Part shown: in pieces, positions 35,619 through 44,389 of the stretch
How positions within the stretch are numbered: the stretch's first letter is position 1
How the letters are laid out: the number at the start of each line of letters is the position of its first letter
From: Flavobacterium sp. M31R6
Lineage (GTDB): Bacteria > Bacteroidota > Bacteroidia > Flavobacteriales > Flavobacteriaceae
NCBI RefSeq assembly: GCF_013284035.1
Contig: NZ_CP054141.1
Location: 2,294,001-2,358,000 of the forward strand
DNA length: 64,000 bases
Direction: 5' to 3'
Notes under the pieces: generated by a model
Database searches by the model: none
What the model saw: only the letters and a program-made list of their open reading frames with translations
What the model was told of the DNA's origin: nothing
Made by a program: the position numbers and the translations under genes

Positions 35619-36536
35619 TTGAGTGAAATAATTAAAGTGAAGAGTTTGTTAAGCGGAGTTGAGGTTAAAGAATGGAAAAGTGTTTTTGCAGGGATAGTAT
35701 TTGCTTTCCTTTGGTCTTCTGCTTCAACTGCAACCAAGATTGGATTGGTTTCTGCTCAACCCTTTGTAATATCTATTTTTAGATTTATTATTGCGGGAAG
35801 TATTATGTTATTCGTTTCTCATATAGTGTTAGGAAATCGCATGCCAGTTAAAAGGGAATGGATACAAATTAGTATTTATGGATTTCTAAATATTACATTT
35901 TATCTCGGGTTATATGTTATTGCCATGCAACAAGTTTCCGCAGGTTTGGGGAGTTTGGCAGTCGCTACGAATCCTGTTTTTATTGCGATGATGTCTGCCT
36001 TTTGGTTTTCTCATAGAATCAAGTTCAAAAATATTCTGAGTTTATTATTGTGTTTTATGGGAGTGGTTATGGCAGCTTATCCGCTTTTGCAAAACAGCTA
36101 TGCAACGCCTTTTGGGATAATAGTTTTATTGATAAGCATGATTGCTTATTCACTGGGTACTATTTATTATTCTAGAGTGAATTGGAATGGGTTGAACATT
36201 CTAACTATCAATGGGTGGCAGACTATTTTGGGAGGTGTTTTTTTACTGCCGGCTTTATGTGCAACTTATGAATCGGATAAGAATAATTTCGACACTTCTT
36301 TTTGGACTTCGGTTTGTTGGTTGGCTATTCCGGTTTCAATAGGCGCAGTGCAGCTTTGGCTTTATTTATTAAAAAGTAACCCAATCAAAGCTTCGTATTG
36401 GCTGTTTTTATGTCCAATATTTGGTTTTTTGATTGCTCATTTTATAATGAAAGAACCGATAACTTTTTATACTGTTTTTGGAGTTATTCTTGTTATAAGC
36501 GGATTATACATAGTTCAAAAGAAAAGCAAGTCCTGA
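35619..36536 (+). CDS. EamA/DMT-superfamily transporter
   Basis: A 305-residue membrane protein with about ten helices in two repeats, beginning FAGIVFAFLWSSASTATKIG and with AGLGSLAVATNPVFIAMMSA at the end of the first repeat and LLKSNPIKASYWLFLCPIFG in the second. No ATG is well placed; the TTG at 35619 gives the full first helix, and a GTG at 35637 is an alternative. DMT carriers move small metabolites in either direction. Its place between nagA and nagB suggests an amino-sugar or a by-product, which is inference only. Confidence 0.85.
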   Translation: MSEIIKVKSLLSGVEVKEWKSVFAGIVFAFLWSSASTATKIGLVSAQPFVISIFRFIIAGSIMLFVSHIVLGNRMPVKREWIQISIYGFLNITFYLGLYVIAMQQVSAGLGSLAVATNPVFIAMMSAFWFSHRIKFKNILSLLLCFMGVVMAAYPLLQNSYATPFGIIVLLISMIAYSLGTIYYSRVNWNGLNILTINGWQTILGGVFLLPALCATYESDKNNFDTSFWTSVCWLAIPVSIGAVQLWLYLLKSNPIKASYWLFLCPIFGFLIAHFIMKEPITFYTVFGVILVISGLYIVQKKSKS

Positions 36537-36676
36537 ATTTAAGATTTAGAGTTTTTGGCTAAAAAATAACTTATTGTTAAACAGTTGTTATTGAAGAATA
36601 AAAGAATAAAAGAGATTTTTACAGAAAAATTAATCTCAATATTTAAAGAATAATAAAATTTATTAAAAATAAGAAA

Positions 36677-38614
36677 ATGGAAAATACATTAGAATCAGAA
36701 AGAGAGATAAGCTTCAAAAAAGCAGGTCAGTTTGAAGATACCCGTTTTGAAAAAATCCACAACGTAATTTTTAAAAACTCAGCGGATGCTTCAATAATCG
36801 TTGCTCAAGAGATTGCCGATTTAATTCGTTCCAAACAAGAAAAAAACAAAAAGTGTGTATTAGGTCTAGCTACTGGTTCTTCTCCAATAAAAGTATATCA
36901 GGAATTGGTTCGTATGCACAAAGAAGAAGGTTTGAGTTTTGACAATGTTGTGACTTTCAACTTGGACGAATATTATCCTATGCCTAAGGAAAGTAACCAA
37001 AGTTACCATTATTTCATGCACCAGCATCTTTTTAATCATGTTGACATTAGACCGGAAAACATCAATATTCCTGACGGAACTGTTTCTTTGGAAGACCTAA
37101 ACCAGTTTTGTGTTGATTATGAAATGAATATTAAAAATGCCGGAGGATTGGATTTTCAATTGTTGGGAATTGGTCGCACGGGTCACGTTGGTTTTAATGA
37201 GCCGGGTTCACACATAAATTCTGGAACTCGAATTATCACTTTGGACCATATTACAAAAGTGGATGCTTCTGGTGATTTCAATGGAATTGGGAATGTTCCA
37301 AAAAAAGCGATCACGATGGGAGTTTCCACCATTTTGAGATCCAAAAGAATTGTCTTGATGGCTTGGGGACAAAACAAAGCATCCATTATCAAGAGAACCA
37401 TTCAAGGCGATATCAGCTCTGAAGTTCCTGCGACATTTTTGCAAAATCATAACAATACTACTTTTGTGTTGGATGAAGGAGCAGCTTCGGAATTGACGAG
37501 ATTGGAAACACCTTGGTTGGTAGGGGAGTGTATTTGGACGGAACAGTTAAAAAATAAAGCAATTGTTTGGCTCTGCCAACATACCGATCAATCAATCCTT
37601 AAATTGACTGACAGAGATTACAACAACAATGGAATGTCCGATTTATTGGCAGCAGGAAGTTCGGCTTACGATTTGAACATCAATATGTTTAATGTATTGC
37701 AACATACCATTACTGGCTGGCCAGGAGGAAAGCCGAATAAAGATGACAGTAATAGACCGGAACGCTCGAATCCCGCCAAGAAAAGAGTGATTCTGTTCAG
37801 TCCACATCCAGATGATGACGTTATTTCGATGGGAGGAACATTTGCCAAATTAATCAAACAAGGTCACGATGTACATGTGGTGTATCAAACTTCTGGAAAC
37901 ATTGCGGTTACTGATGATGAGGCTTTGAAGTTTGCTGAAGTTTGCAATGATTTTGTCGAAAAAGATAAATCAGGAATCAATTTTCAAGCTGTAATAGATT
38001 CAATCAATTCAAAAACAATTGGACAAAGCGATTCTGCCGAAGTGCGTAAATTAAAAGGATTAATTAGAAGACGCGAGTCGTACGCGGCAACAAGATACAT
38101 CGGTTTGAAAGACGAAAACACTCATTTCTTGGATATGCCATTCTATGAAACGGGTATGGTTCAAAAGAAACCATTAGGACCAGAAGATATTGCAATTGTA
38201 AAGGAAATTATCGAGAGAATTAAACCACATCAAGTATTTGCTGCAGGAGATCTTGCCGATCCGCACGGTACACACGAAGTATGTTTGAATGCCATTTTTG
38301 CGGCTATGAAAGCATTAAAATCGAAACCATTCATGAACGATTGTTGGTTGTGGCTGTATAGAGGAGCTTGGCACGAATGGGATATTCATGAAATTGATAT
38401 GGCTGTTCCATTGAGTCCTGATGAAGTTATGTTGAAAAGACAAGCCATTTTGTACCACCAATCCCAAAAAGACAGAGTAATGTTCCAAGGAAATGATTCA
38501 AGAGAATTTTGGGTTAGAGCCGAGGATCGAAATAAAAGCACGGCAAAATTATACGATAAATTAGGACTTGCCGAGTATGAGGCAATCGAAGCTTTTAAAC
38601 GTTTTGAGTACTAA
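36677..38614 (+). CDS. nagB: NagB glucosamine-6-phosphate deaminase fused to a PIG-L/LmbE-type deacetylase domain
   Basis: A 645-residue protein, more than twice the usual 260 residues of NagB. Residues of about 15-290 are the deaminase (GLATGSSPIKVYQELVRMH, VTFNLDEYYPM, LGIGRTGHVGFNEPGS). After a linker of about 75 residues, 370-640 is a PIG-L-like domain with FSPHPDDDV (His377, Asp379, Asp380) and DPHGTHEVC as zinc ligands. NagB makes fructose-6-phosphate and ammonia from glucosamine-6-phosphate. The second domain might deacetylate a related amino sugar; that is not shown. To my knowledge this fusion is common in Bacteroidota. It ends the nag gene group. Confidence 0.9.
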   Translation: MENTLESEREISFKKAGQFEDTRFEKIHNVIFKNSADASIIVAQEIADLIRSKQEKNKKCVLGLATGSSPIKVYQELVRMHKEEGLSFDNVVTFNLDEYYPMPKESNQSYHYFMHQHLFNHVDIRPENINIPDGTVSLEDLNQFCVDYEMNIKNAGGLDFQLLGIGRTGHVGFNEPGSHINSGTRIITLDHITKVDASGDFNGIGNVPKKAITMGVSTILRSKRIVLMAWGQNKASIIKRTIQGDISSEVPATFLQNHNNTTFVLDEGAASELTRLETPWLVGECIWTEQLKNKAIVWLCQHTDQSILKLTDRDYNNNGMSDLLAAGSSAYDLNINMFNVLQHTITGWPGGKPNKDDSNRPERSNPAKKRVILFSPHPDDDVISMGGTFAKLIKQGHDVHVVYQTSGNIAVTDDEALKFAEVCNDFVEKDKSGINFQAVIDSINSKTIGQSDSAEVRKLKGLIRRRESYAATRYIGLKDENTHFLDMPFYETGMVQKKPLGPEDIAIVKEIIERIKPHQVFAAGDLADPHGTHEVCLNAIFAAMKALKSKPFMNDCWLWLYRGAWHEWDIHEIDMAVPLSPDEVMLKRQAILYHQSQKDRVMFQGNDSREFWVRAEDRNKSTAKLYDKLGLAEYEAIEAFKRFEY

Positions 38615-39182
38615 ATACCAATTGCTTTGAGTGTTTGCTAAAACCACAAATCCTAATTTTGTACCGGCCCTTAAACAAATTAAACTATAATTCAGAAAAA
38701 AAATCAGGAATGCGGGTGATTCAAGCACAGATTAATAAAGGACATCTTCAAAAGTATTTTGAGTGTTACTTTTTTTTTCTTAAATCATTTAATTTGTTTG
38801 AAAACCAAAGGAAAAACAAAATCTCATAACTTAAAAGTATTAATTTAAAGAAAATCTTGTATTCCAAAAGGAGCAATCTATAAAATCAATAAATTTCAAA
38901 GTGTGAATAATTTATCTGATTTTGTAAAAAAAAAGAAACTAGGTAATGCCATACAGGAAGACTTTGCGGAATGAGTTGGAGTATCACTTATGGTTAGTCG
39001 AAAAATAAAAGAGCACAAAAAAATCTGAAACTTAAAAAGTAAAACAGGTACTCAAAATGTTTGGGTATCCATTAGCTCTTAGTACTAATAGATAAAGTAT
39101 GAAGTTCACAATACCCCATAAAACAAAATACTCTGCACTTTCAATGCAGAGTAATTTGTTTATTTCAACTAATGACTTCGAA
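38615..39182. other. Intergenic stretch between convergent nagB and SDR genes
   Basis: No coding region accepted. A frame of 64 codons at 38635-38829 has no recognisable features and low-complexity composition. The only clear structure is the terminator at 39129-39153. Confidence 0.5.
39129..39153. terminator. Bidirectional hairpin terminator between nagB and the SDR gene
   Basis: TACTCTGCA / TGCAGAGTA, a perfect 9-bp stem with a 7-base loop, flanked by AAAA on one side and ATTT on the other. It is placed 29 bases past the SDR stop on the minus strand. Confidence 0.75.
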
Positions 39183-39947
39183 TTAATTATTCAGTTTGAT
39201 AAATCCACCATCAATTGGATAATCGCAACCGGTAATAAAACCAGCTTCATCACTACATAAGAACAGCGCTAAAGCAGCAACTTCTTCTGGTTTAGCCATA
39301 CGGCCTATGGGTTGTGATTTTGATAATTTTTCAAACATTTCGGCTTCCTGGCCTGGATAATTCTTGGAAATGAATCCATCCACAAAAGGAGTGTGAACTC
39401 GTGCCGGAGAAATCGAATTACAACGAATATTATCTCCCAAATAATCTCTGGCTACCGATAAAGTCATTGCCATTACAGCTCCTTTTGCCGTAGAATAAGC
39501 AAATCGATCTGGGATACCTACCCAAGCCGCAATTGAGGCCATATTCAGTATTACTCCACGACCAGAAATTTTTAGTTGTGGCACAGCCATATGCAAACAA
39601 TTGTAAACACCTTTTACATTTACGCTCATGATACGATCAAAATCGGCTTCTGGAGTAGTTTCTACTTTTCCCACATGGGCGATTCCAGCATTGTTAACCA
39701 AGATATCGATAGCTCCAATTGTCTCGAATGTTGCCGATACTTCTTGCTGATTGGCCACATTGCAGGCGTGAGAAAACACTTTTCCTCCAGACAATTTTAT
39801 TTCTTCCACTGCTGATTGTGCGCTTTCCTGAGTCAATTCAACAATATGGACTTCGGCTCCTTGTTTGGCAAATAAAACCGAAATTGCTTTCCCTATTCCG
39901 CTTCCGCCTCCTGTTATTACCGCCTTTTTATTTTGTAATGAAAACAT
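39183..39947 (-). CDS. Short-chain dehydrogenase/reductase, probable sugar-acid dehydrogenase
   Basis: A 254-residue cytoplasmic classical SDR. The cofactor loop is TGGGSGIG (12-19), NNAG is at 85-88, and the catalytic set is Ser138, Tyr151 and Lys155 (YSTAK). An acidic residue at the end of strand 2 (IVELT) favours NAD over NADP. It is the last gene of a minus-strand run with a UxaA-family dehydratase and the fucose permease. In the oxidative L-fucose pathway an SDR oxidises 2-keto-3-deoxy-L-fuconate, or fucose itself; either would fit. The exact substrate cannot be read from sequence. Confidence 0.85.
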   Translation of the reverse strand: MFSLQNKKAVITGGGSGIGKAISVLFAKQGAEVHIVELTQESAQSAVEEIKLSGGKVFSHACNVANQQEVSATFETIGAIDILVNNAGIAHVGKVETTPEADFDRIMSVNVKGVYNCLHMAVPQLKISGRGVILNMASIAAWVGIPDRFAYSTAKGAVMAMTLSVARDYLGDNIRCNSISPARVHTPFVDGFISKNYPGQEAEMFEKLSKSQPIGRMAKPEEVAALALFLCSDEAGFITGCDYPIDGGFIKLNN

Positions 39948-39977
39948 GATTTGTATATTTTAAAATTATAATATTTT

Positions 39978-41624
39978 TTATAATGAAACACCACGTTTCC
40001 ATGGGATGAAATCATCTTGGTTCAATTGTACTGCTTTAGGAATAATTTCTCCACTGGCCGCTTTAATGCAATATTCCAAAATATCTTCACCCATTTCTTC
40101 AATGGTTTTTTCTCCACTAATTACCGGTCCACAATCGATATCAATAATATCACTCATTTTTTTTGCTAAAATGGAATTGGTAGCTACCTTAATTACAGGG
40201 CAAACGGGATTGCCCGTTGGAGTTCCCAATCCTGTGGTGAACAAGATTAATGTCGCTCCAGAAGCTGCTTTACCAGTTGTTGCCTCTACATCATTTCCGG
40301 GTGTACAAACCAAACTCAAACCTGCTTTTGTTGCTGGTTCAGTATAATCCAATACATCGACCACAGGTGCTGTTCCTCCTTTTTTGGCGGCACCGGCACT
40401 TTTTATAGCATCGGTTATTAATCCGTCCTTGATATTTCCTGGAGATGGATTCATATGAAAGCCAGACCCCACTTTATGAGCCAAAGCATCGTAAGATTGC
40501 ATCAAATCAATAAATTTTTTAGCCGAAGTTTCCGTTGTGCAACGATCAATCAGGTTTTGTTCAACACCACATAATTCAGGGAACTCAGCCAATAAAACTT
40601 TAGCTCCCAAAGCTACCAATAAATCTGAAGTGTATCCTACGGCTGGATTAGCGGAAACCCCACTAAAACCATCGCTTCCACCACATTTTACACCAACACA
40701 CAATTCGCTTAACGGAGCTTCTGATCTTTCATATTGATTGATTTCTATTAAGCCCTCGAAGGTCTTTTTAATGGCATTAGCAATTAATGTTTCTTCGCTT
40801 TCGGTTTGCTGTTGTTCAAAAATAAGTAATGGTTTATTGAATGCCGGATTTTGTTTCTTCACGTCATTCACAAAATCCTGCACTTGCAAATGCTGACAGC
40901 CCAGACTTAACAACGTTATACCTCCCACGTTTGGATGGTTAGCATAAGATGCCAATAAAGCACTTAAAGTTGCCGAATCCTGACGTGTACCTCCACAACC
41001 CCCTTGATGATTGAGAAATTTTATTCCATCTACATTTTTAAAAACACGATTGGCACTATTATTTGGCGTAAGTTGTAGGTCAACTGAATCAATATTTTCT
41101 CCGCTTTGGTAAGCCTCCAATAATTGGTGGGCATACTGTGTGTATTTATCGCTGACTGAATAACCCAATTCATTGTGCAAAGCTTCTTTAATTACATCCA
41201 AATTTCGGTTTTCACAAAAAACGGTTGGTACAAATAACCAGTAATTGGCAGTTCCCACACGGCCGTCTTTTCTTTTGAATCCCTTAAATGTCTTGTCTTT
41301 GTATTTTGAAACATCTGGGGCTTGCCATGTAAAATCTGTTTGACGATACCCGTAAGGTTCAGCGGCATGTTTTAGATTTTCGGTGGTCATCAGACTTCCT
41401 TTGGCCACATCACATTGTACTTTTCCAACCAAAACACCATACATAATCACTTCATCCCCTTTACTCAAATCAGAGGTGTAAAATTTATGTTTTTCTTTAA
41501 TATTGTCTTGAAGGATATATGTTTGCCCTTCAAAAATAACACTTTCTCCTTTTGATAAATCGATCAAAGCCACCAATGCATTATCGCTTGGGTGCATTTT
41601 CACTACTAATCTTTTCATTTCCAT
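39978..41624 (-). CDS. UxaA-family sugar-acid dehydratase/hydrolase
   Basis: A 548-residue protein with an N-terminal SAF-like domain (residues 1-95) and a C-terminal altronate-dehydratase domain. Hallmarks are FKGFKRKDGRVGTANYW, NHQGGCGG, LSLGCQH, LCVGVKCGGSDGFSGVSANP and LVCTPGNDVEATTGKAASGA. The cysteines in GGCGG, GCQH and KCGG are probable metal ligands. The family dehydrates altronate and related acids; next to FucP and an SDR the likely substrate is L-fuconate or a derivative. An in-frame ATG two codons in (41618) is an equally good start. It lies 30 bases upstream of the SDR gene. Confidence 0.85.
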   Translation of the reverse strand: MEMKRLVVKMHPSDNALVALIDLSKGESVIFEGQTYILQDNIKEKHKFYTSDLSKGDEVIMYGVLVGKVQCDVAKGSLMTTENLKHAAEPYGYRQTDFTWQAPDVSKYKDKTFKGFKRKDGRVGTANYWLFVPTVFCENRNLDVIKEALHNELGYSVSDKYTQYAHQLLEAYQSGENIDSVDLQLTPNNSANRVFKNVDGIKFLNHQGGCGGTRQDSATLSALLASYANHPNVGGITLLSLGCQHLQVQDFVNDVKKQNPAFNKPLLIFEQQQTESEETLIANAIKKTFEGLIEINQYERSEAPLSELCVGVKCGGSDGFSGVSANPAVGYTSDLLVALGAKVLLAEFPELCGVEQNLIDRCTTETSAKKFIDLMQSYDALAHKVGSGFHMNPSPGNIKDGLITDAIKSAGAAKKGGTAPVVDVLDYTEPATKAGLSLVCTPGNDVEATTGKAASGATLILFTTGLGTPTGNPVCPVIKVATNSILAKKMSDIIDIDCGPVISGEKTIEEMGEDILEYCIKAASGEIIPKAVQLNQDDFIPWKRGVSL

Positions 41625-41642
41625 AATTATATTAAATAGAAT

Positions 41643-42932
41643 TTATGCTTGATTTGTTTTATGTCCATTAAATGCAAACAACAGTATTACTGAAAAACAA
41701 GTCAATGGAACAACATAACCGTTTTGAATGTTTCCTGTAGCATCCGAGATTAATCCTAAAACCGGAGGTAATAAAGCTCCTCCCACGATTGACATTACGA
41801 TCAACGAAGATCCAATTTTAGTATTGTGCCCAAGTCCATCAATTCCCATAGAAAAGATAGTTGGAAACATAATGCTCATAAAAAATGCAATTGCAATTAG
41901 AGTATAAACCACAATCATACCTGTACCCATTATCGCTAAAATTGAAAGTAAAATATTGATTATTGAATATATAATCAGTAATTTTCTTGGCTGTATATAT
42001 TGCATAAAAAATGTTCCGGCAAAACGTCCTATCATGAACGTTAAACCAAAAATGCCTAAATATTTGGCTGCAGTATCTTCTGTAAGAGCTGCAGAAGTGG
42101 TTGCCATTTTTATGAAAAAACTAGCCACACAAACTTGTGCTCCCACATAAAAAAATTGTGCCAGAATTCCCCATCTTAATCGCATCGATTTCAGGGCGCC
42201 GGCAAAACTTGCACCGTCTACACCTTCTTTATCTTCGTCTTTTACATCAGGCATATTAGTAAAATAAAATACTACGGCCACAGCCAAAATAATCAATCCT
42301 AAAATTAAATAAGGCATTTTGACACTTGCAGCTTCTTCTAAAAGATAATTGTGCAATTGCGAAGGGTTCATGGCATCCATCTGCTCTTGAGTCAAATTTT
42401 TCCCAGACAAAATCATGGGTCCAATATAAGCTGGAGCTATAAAAGCAGCTAACCCATTAAAGGACTGCGAAAAATTTAATCTTTTGGTTGCCGTTTCAGA
42501 AGGTCCCAATATAGTTACATACGGATTGGCCGCTGTTTCTAAAAAAGTAAGTCCGCAGGCGATAATGAACAAAGCTCCAAGGAAATAAATATATTGTAAT
42601 GAATTGGCTGCAGGCACAAATAAAATTGAACCTATACCAAATAAAGTCAATCCTATCATAATACCCGATTTGTATCCATACTTTCGCATGATATAACCCG
42701 CTGGCAAAGCCATAACAAAATAGGCTATAAATACGGAAGAATCTATCAAAGAAGACTGTAAATCTGTAAGATTAAAGGCTTTTCTTAGATGAGGAATAAG
42801 GATTGGATCCAAATTGTGTACAAATCCCCAGAAAAAAAACAAGCTGGTTACCAAAATAAAGGGAAATAACCACTTTTTATTTTCTGTAGAATCAACGCTC
42901 TTTCGAACAACTGAAGTAGGTGATAATGCCAT
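41643..42932 (-). CDS. fucP: L-fucose:H+ symporter permease (FucP)
   Basis: A 429-residue MFS membrane protein of about twelve helices. FucP signatures include SLFFFWGFVHNLDPILIPHL at the first helix, the early acidic/asparagine pair that couples proton and sugar, LPAGYIMRKYGYKSGI after helix 2, and LTFLETAANPYVTILGP in helix 4. It imports L-fucose across the inner membrane, which suits the fucosidases at 47.8-51.5 kb. First gene of the minus-strand run with the dehydratase and SDR genes, 18 bases from the next gene. Confidence 0.93.
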   Translation of the reverse strand: MALSPTSVVRKSVDSTENKKWLFPFILVTSLFFFWGFVHNLDPILIPHLRKAFNLTDLQSSLIDSSVFIAYFVMALPAGYIMRKYGYKSGIMIGLTLFGIGSILFVPAANSLQYIYFLGALFIIACGLTFLETAANPYVTILGPSETATKRLNFSQSFNGLAAFIAPAYIGPMILSGKNLTQEQMDAMNPSQLHNYLLEEAASVKMPYLILGLIILAVAVVFYFTNMPDVKDEDKEGVDGASFAGALKSMRLRWGILAQFFYVGAQVCVASFFIKMATTSAALTEDTAAKYLGIFGLTFMIGRFAGTFFMQYIQPRKLLIIYSIINILLSILAIMGTGMIVVYTLIAIAFFMSIMFPTIFSMGIDGLGHNTKIGSSLIVMSIVGGALLPPVLGLISDATGNIQNGYVVPLTCFSVILLFAFNGHKTNQA

Positions 42933-43236
42933 ACGGATTTTATTAATTTTTTACTATTTTAGAATTCGAAAGGTATAATTCCTAAAGTAAATTTATTAAT
43001 TCAATATTATCCTAGATTAACTATTTATTATCTCTGAAAATAGAAATAATAAAAATATGTTACCTAAGTAGCTGTATGTCTATTGTTTGCTGTAAAAATG
43101 TTTGCCTAGAAAAGAGAATTACTGAAAGGGGTATCTAGATTGTTGTATTGTTGGGTTTGGAGATTTCTTTGTTTTTTAAAAAAAACATTATAAATTTTGT
43201 ACAATATAAAGGAGTCCTGTATAAATTCGAAAGAAA
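42933..43236. other. Intergenic stretch upstream of fucP and downstream of the AraC gene
   Basis: About 300 AT-rich bases that should hold the fucP promoter. No exact TAnnTTTG element was found on the minus strand; TACCTTTC near 42970 is the closest. No gene, repeat or convincing hairpin was seen. Confidence 0.4.
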
Positions 43237-44103
43237 TTAGTTTTCTGTGTTTTTACGGTATTCTTTTGGAGTGGTTTCAGTCAATTTTTTGAAAAGTTTA
43301 TTGAAATTGGAAACAGTTTTGTATCCACATTCATATGCAATTTCAGACATGCCCATGTCGGTTTCAATTAGAAATTTGCAGGCATTGGAAACCCGAATCT
43401 CGTTAAGGTATTCCACAAAATGTTTTTGGGTTTTTGACTTAAACATTCTGCAAAAGGAGGTTGGTGTTAGATTAGCAATTTTGGCAATTTCATCCAGCGA
43501 AATATCTTGTTTAAAATTATCTTTTACATATTCGAAAACATCCGAAAGGCGATCGTTTTTGGCACTTTCATTTGCCGGAGTGTAAGCTTCGTTATTTACA
43601 AATGAAATATCGCTGCTTTCGGAAAGCATTGATAAAATCTCAAAAAGTCCAATAATGATTTCGAAGTTTTTTTTGTGAACCAATTTCTCTAATTTTTTAG
43701 CAATCAATTCGTTTGTTTTTCCTGTAATAGATAGGCCTCTGCCTGCTCGATTAAAGAGATTGTTTATTTTTTGGGTTTCTTTTAATTCATAAAAAATGGG
43801 ACCAAAGATGTCTTTGTTAAAATAAACTACTATAGCTTGGGCCTTTAGTGTGTTTATACCCTTGTAATAAATTTCGTCATTTAACCATACATGAGGAATG
43901 TCTGAACCAAGAAAAACCATGTCGCCAGACACAAATTGTTCTACAGAATTCCCAACAATTCTCTTTCCATAACTTTCTTTGATATAGACTAATTCGAGTT
44001 CCGGATGCGAATGAAAAGGAGATTGAAAAAAAGGATCTTCACGAGAAATAACAGAAATGTAGCTATTTAGGTATGATGTGATTTTTGTTTTTTCAATTTT
44101 CAT
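43237..44103 (-). CDS. AraC-family transcriptional regulator
   Basis: A 288-residue regulator starting MKIEKTKITSY. The reading frame extends upstream to 44190, but the extra 29 residues are hydrophobic and unlike the family, so I use the ATG at 44103. Residues 1-~165 are a cupin-like sensor domain (SPFHSHPELELVYI, LGSDIPHVW). The C-terminal pair of helix-turn-helix motifs covers 185-285 (LDEIAKIANLTPTSFCRMFK and MSEIAYECGYKTVSNFNKLF). It lies between the fucose gene run and the divergent hexosaminidase gene, so either may be its target. Confidence 0.92.
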   Translation of the reverse strand: MKIEKTKITSYLNSYISVISREDPFFQSPFHSHPELELVYIKESYGKRIVGNSVEQFVSGDMVFLGSDIPHVWLNDEIYYKGINTLKAQAIVVYFNKDIFGPIFYELKETQKINNLFNRAGRGLSITGKTNELIAKKLEKLVHKKNFEIIIGLFEILSMLSESSDISFVNNEAYTPANESAKNDRLSDVFEYVKDNFKQDISLDEIAKIANLTPTSFCRMFKSKTQKHFVEYLNEIRVSNACKFLIETDMGMSEIAYECGYKTVSNFNKLFKKLTETTPKEYRKNTEN

Positions 44104-44204
44104 TATTCGTTTTTTTTTGTAAAGATAATTAATAATTAAACTAAGATAATATTGAATTAAAAAATATGCTTTAGTTATTATATCTTTCAAATTCCCAAAT
44201 AATG

Positions 44205-44212
44205 CAAATTTA
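44205..44212 (-). promoter_or_regulatory. -7 element upstream of the AraC gene
   Basis: Reads TAAATTTG on the minus strand, an exact TAnnTTTG match, about 100 bases before the chosen start codon. No TTG -33 element was located. Confidence 0.35.
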
Positions 44213-44389
44213 ACTAAAAACTTGCAGTTTATCTGAAGGTTAGTGTGGAGATTCTTGTTATTGCGCTATACTTTTTTTGTAAAATTTTATAAAAATTAAT
44301 AGGGTAATTTCTAAGAAGAAAACCTTTCATATCTGGGAAAAAATGATTTTTTTTAAAGTGATTCATAAAATAATATAAACCTGTAAAAA

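Noticed and set aside
38635..38829. Possible 64-codon gene between nagB and SDR
   Set aside because: No motif, no signal peptide, low-complexity AT-rich content and no neighbour support.
44104..44190. 29-residue N-terminal extension of the AraC regulator
   Set aside because: The extension is hydrophobic and unlike AraC proteins; the ATG at 44103 starts the sensor domain in the expected way.
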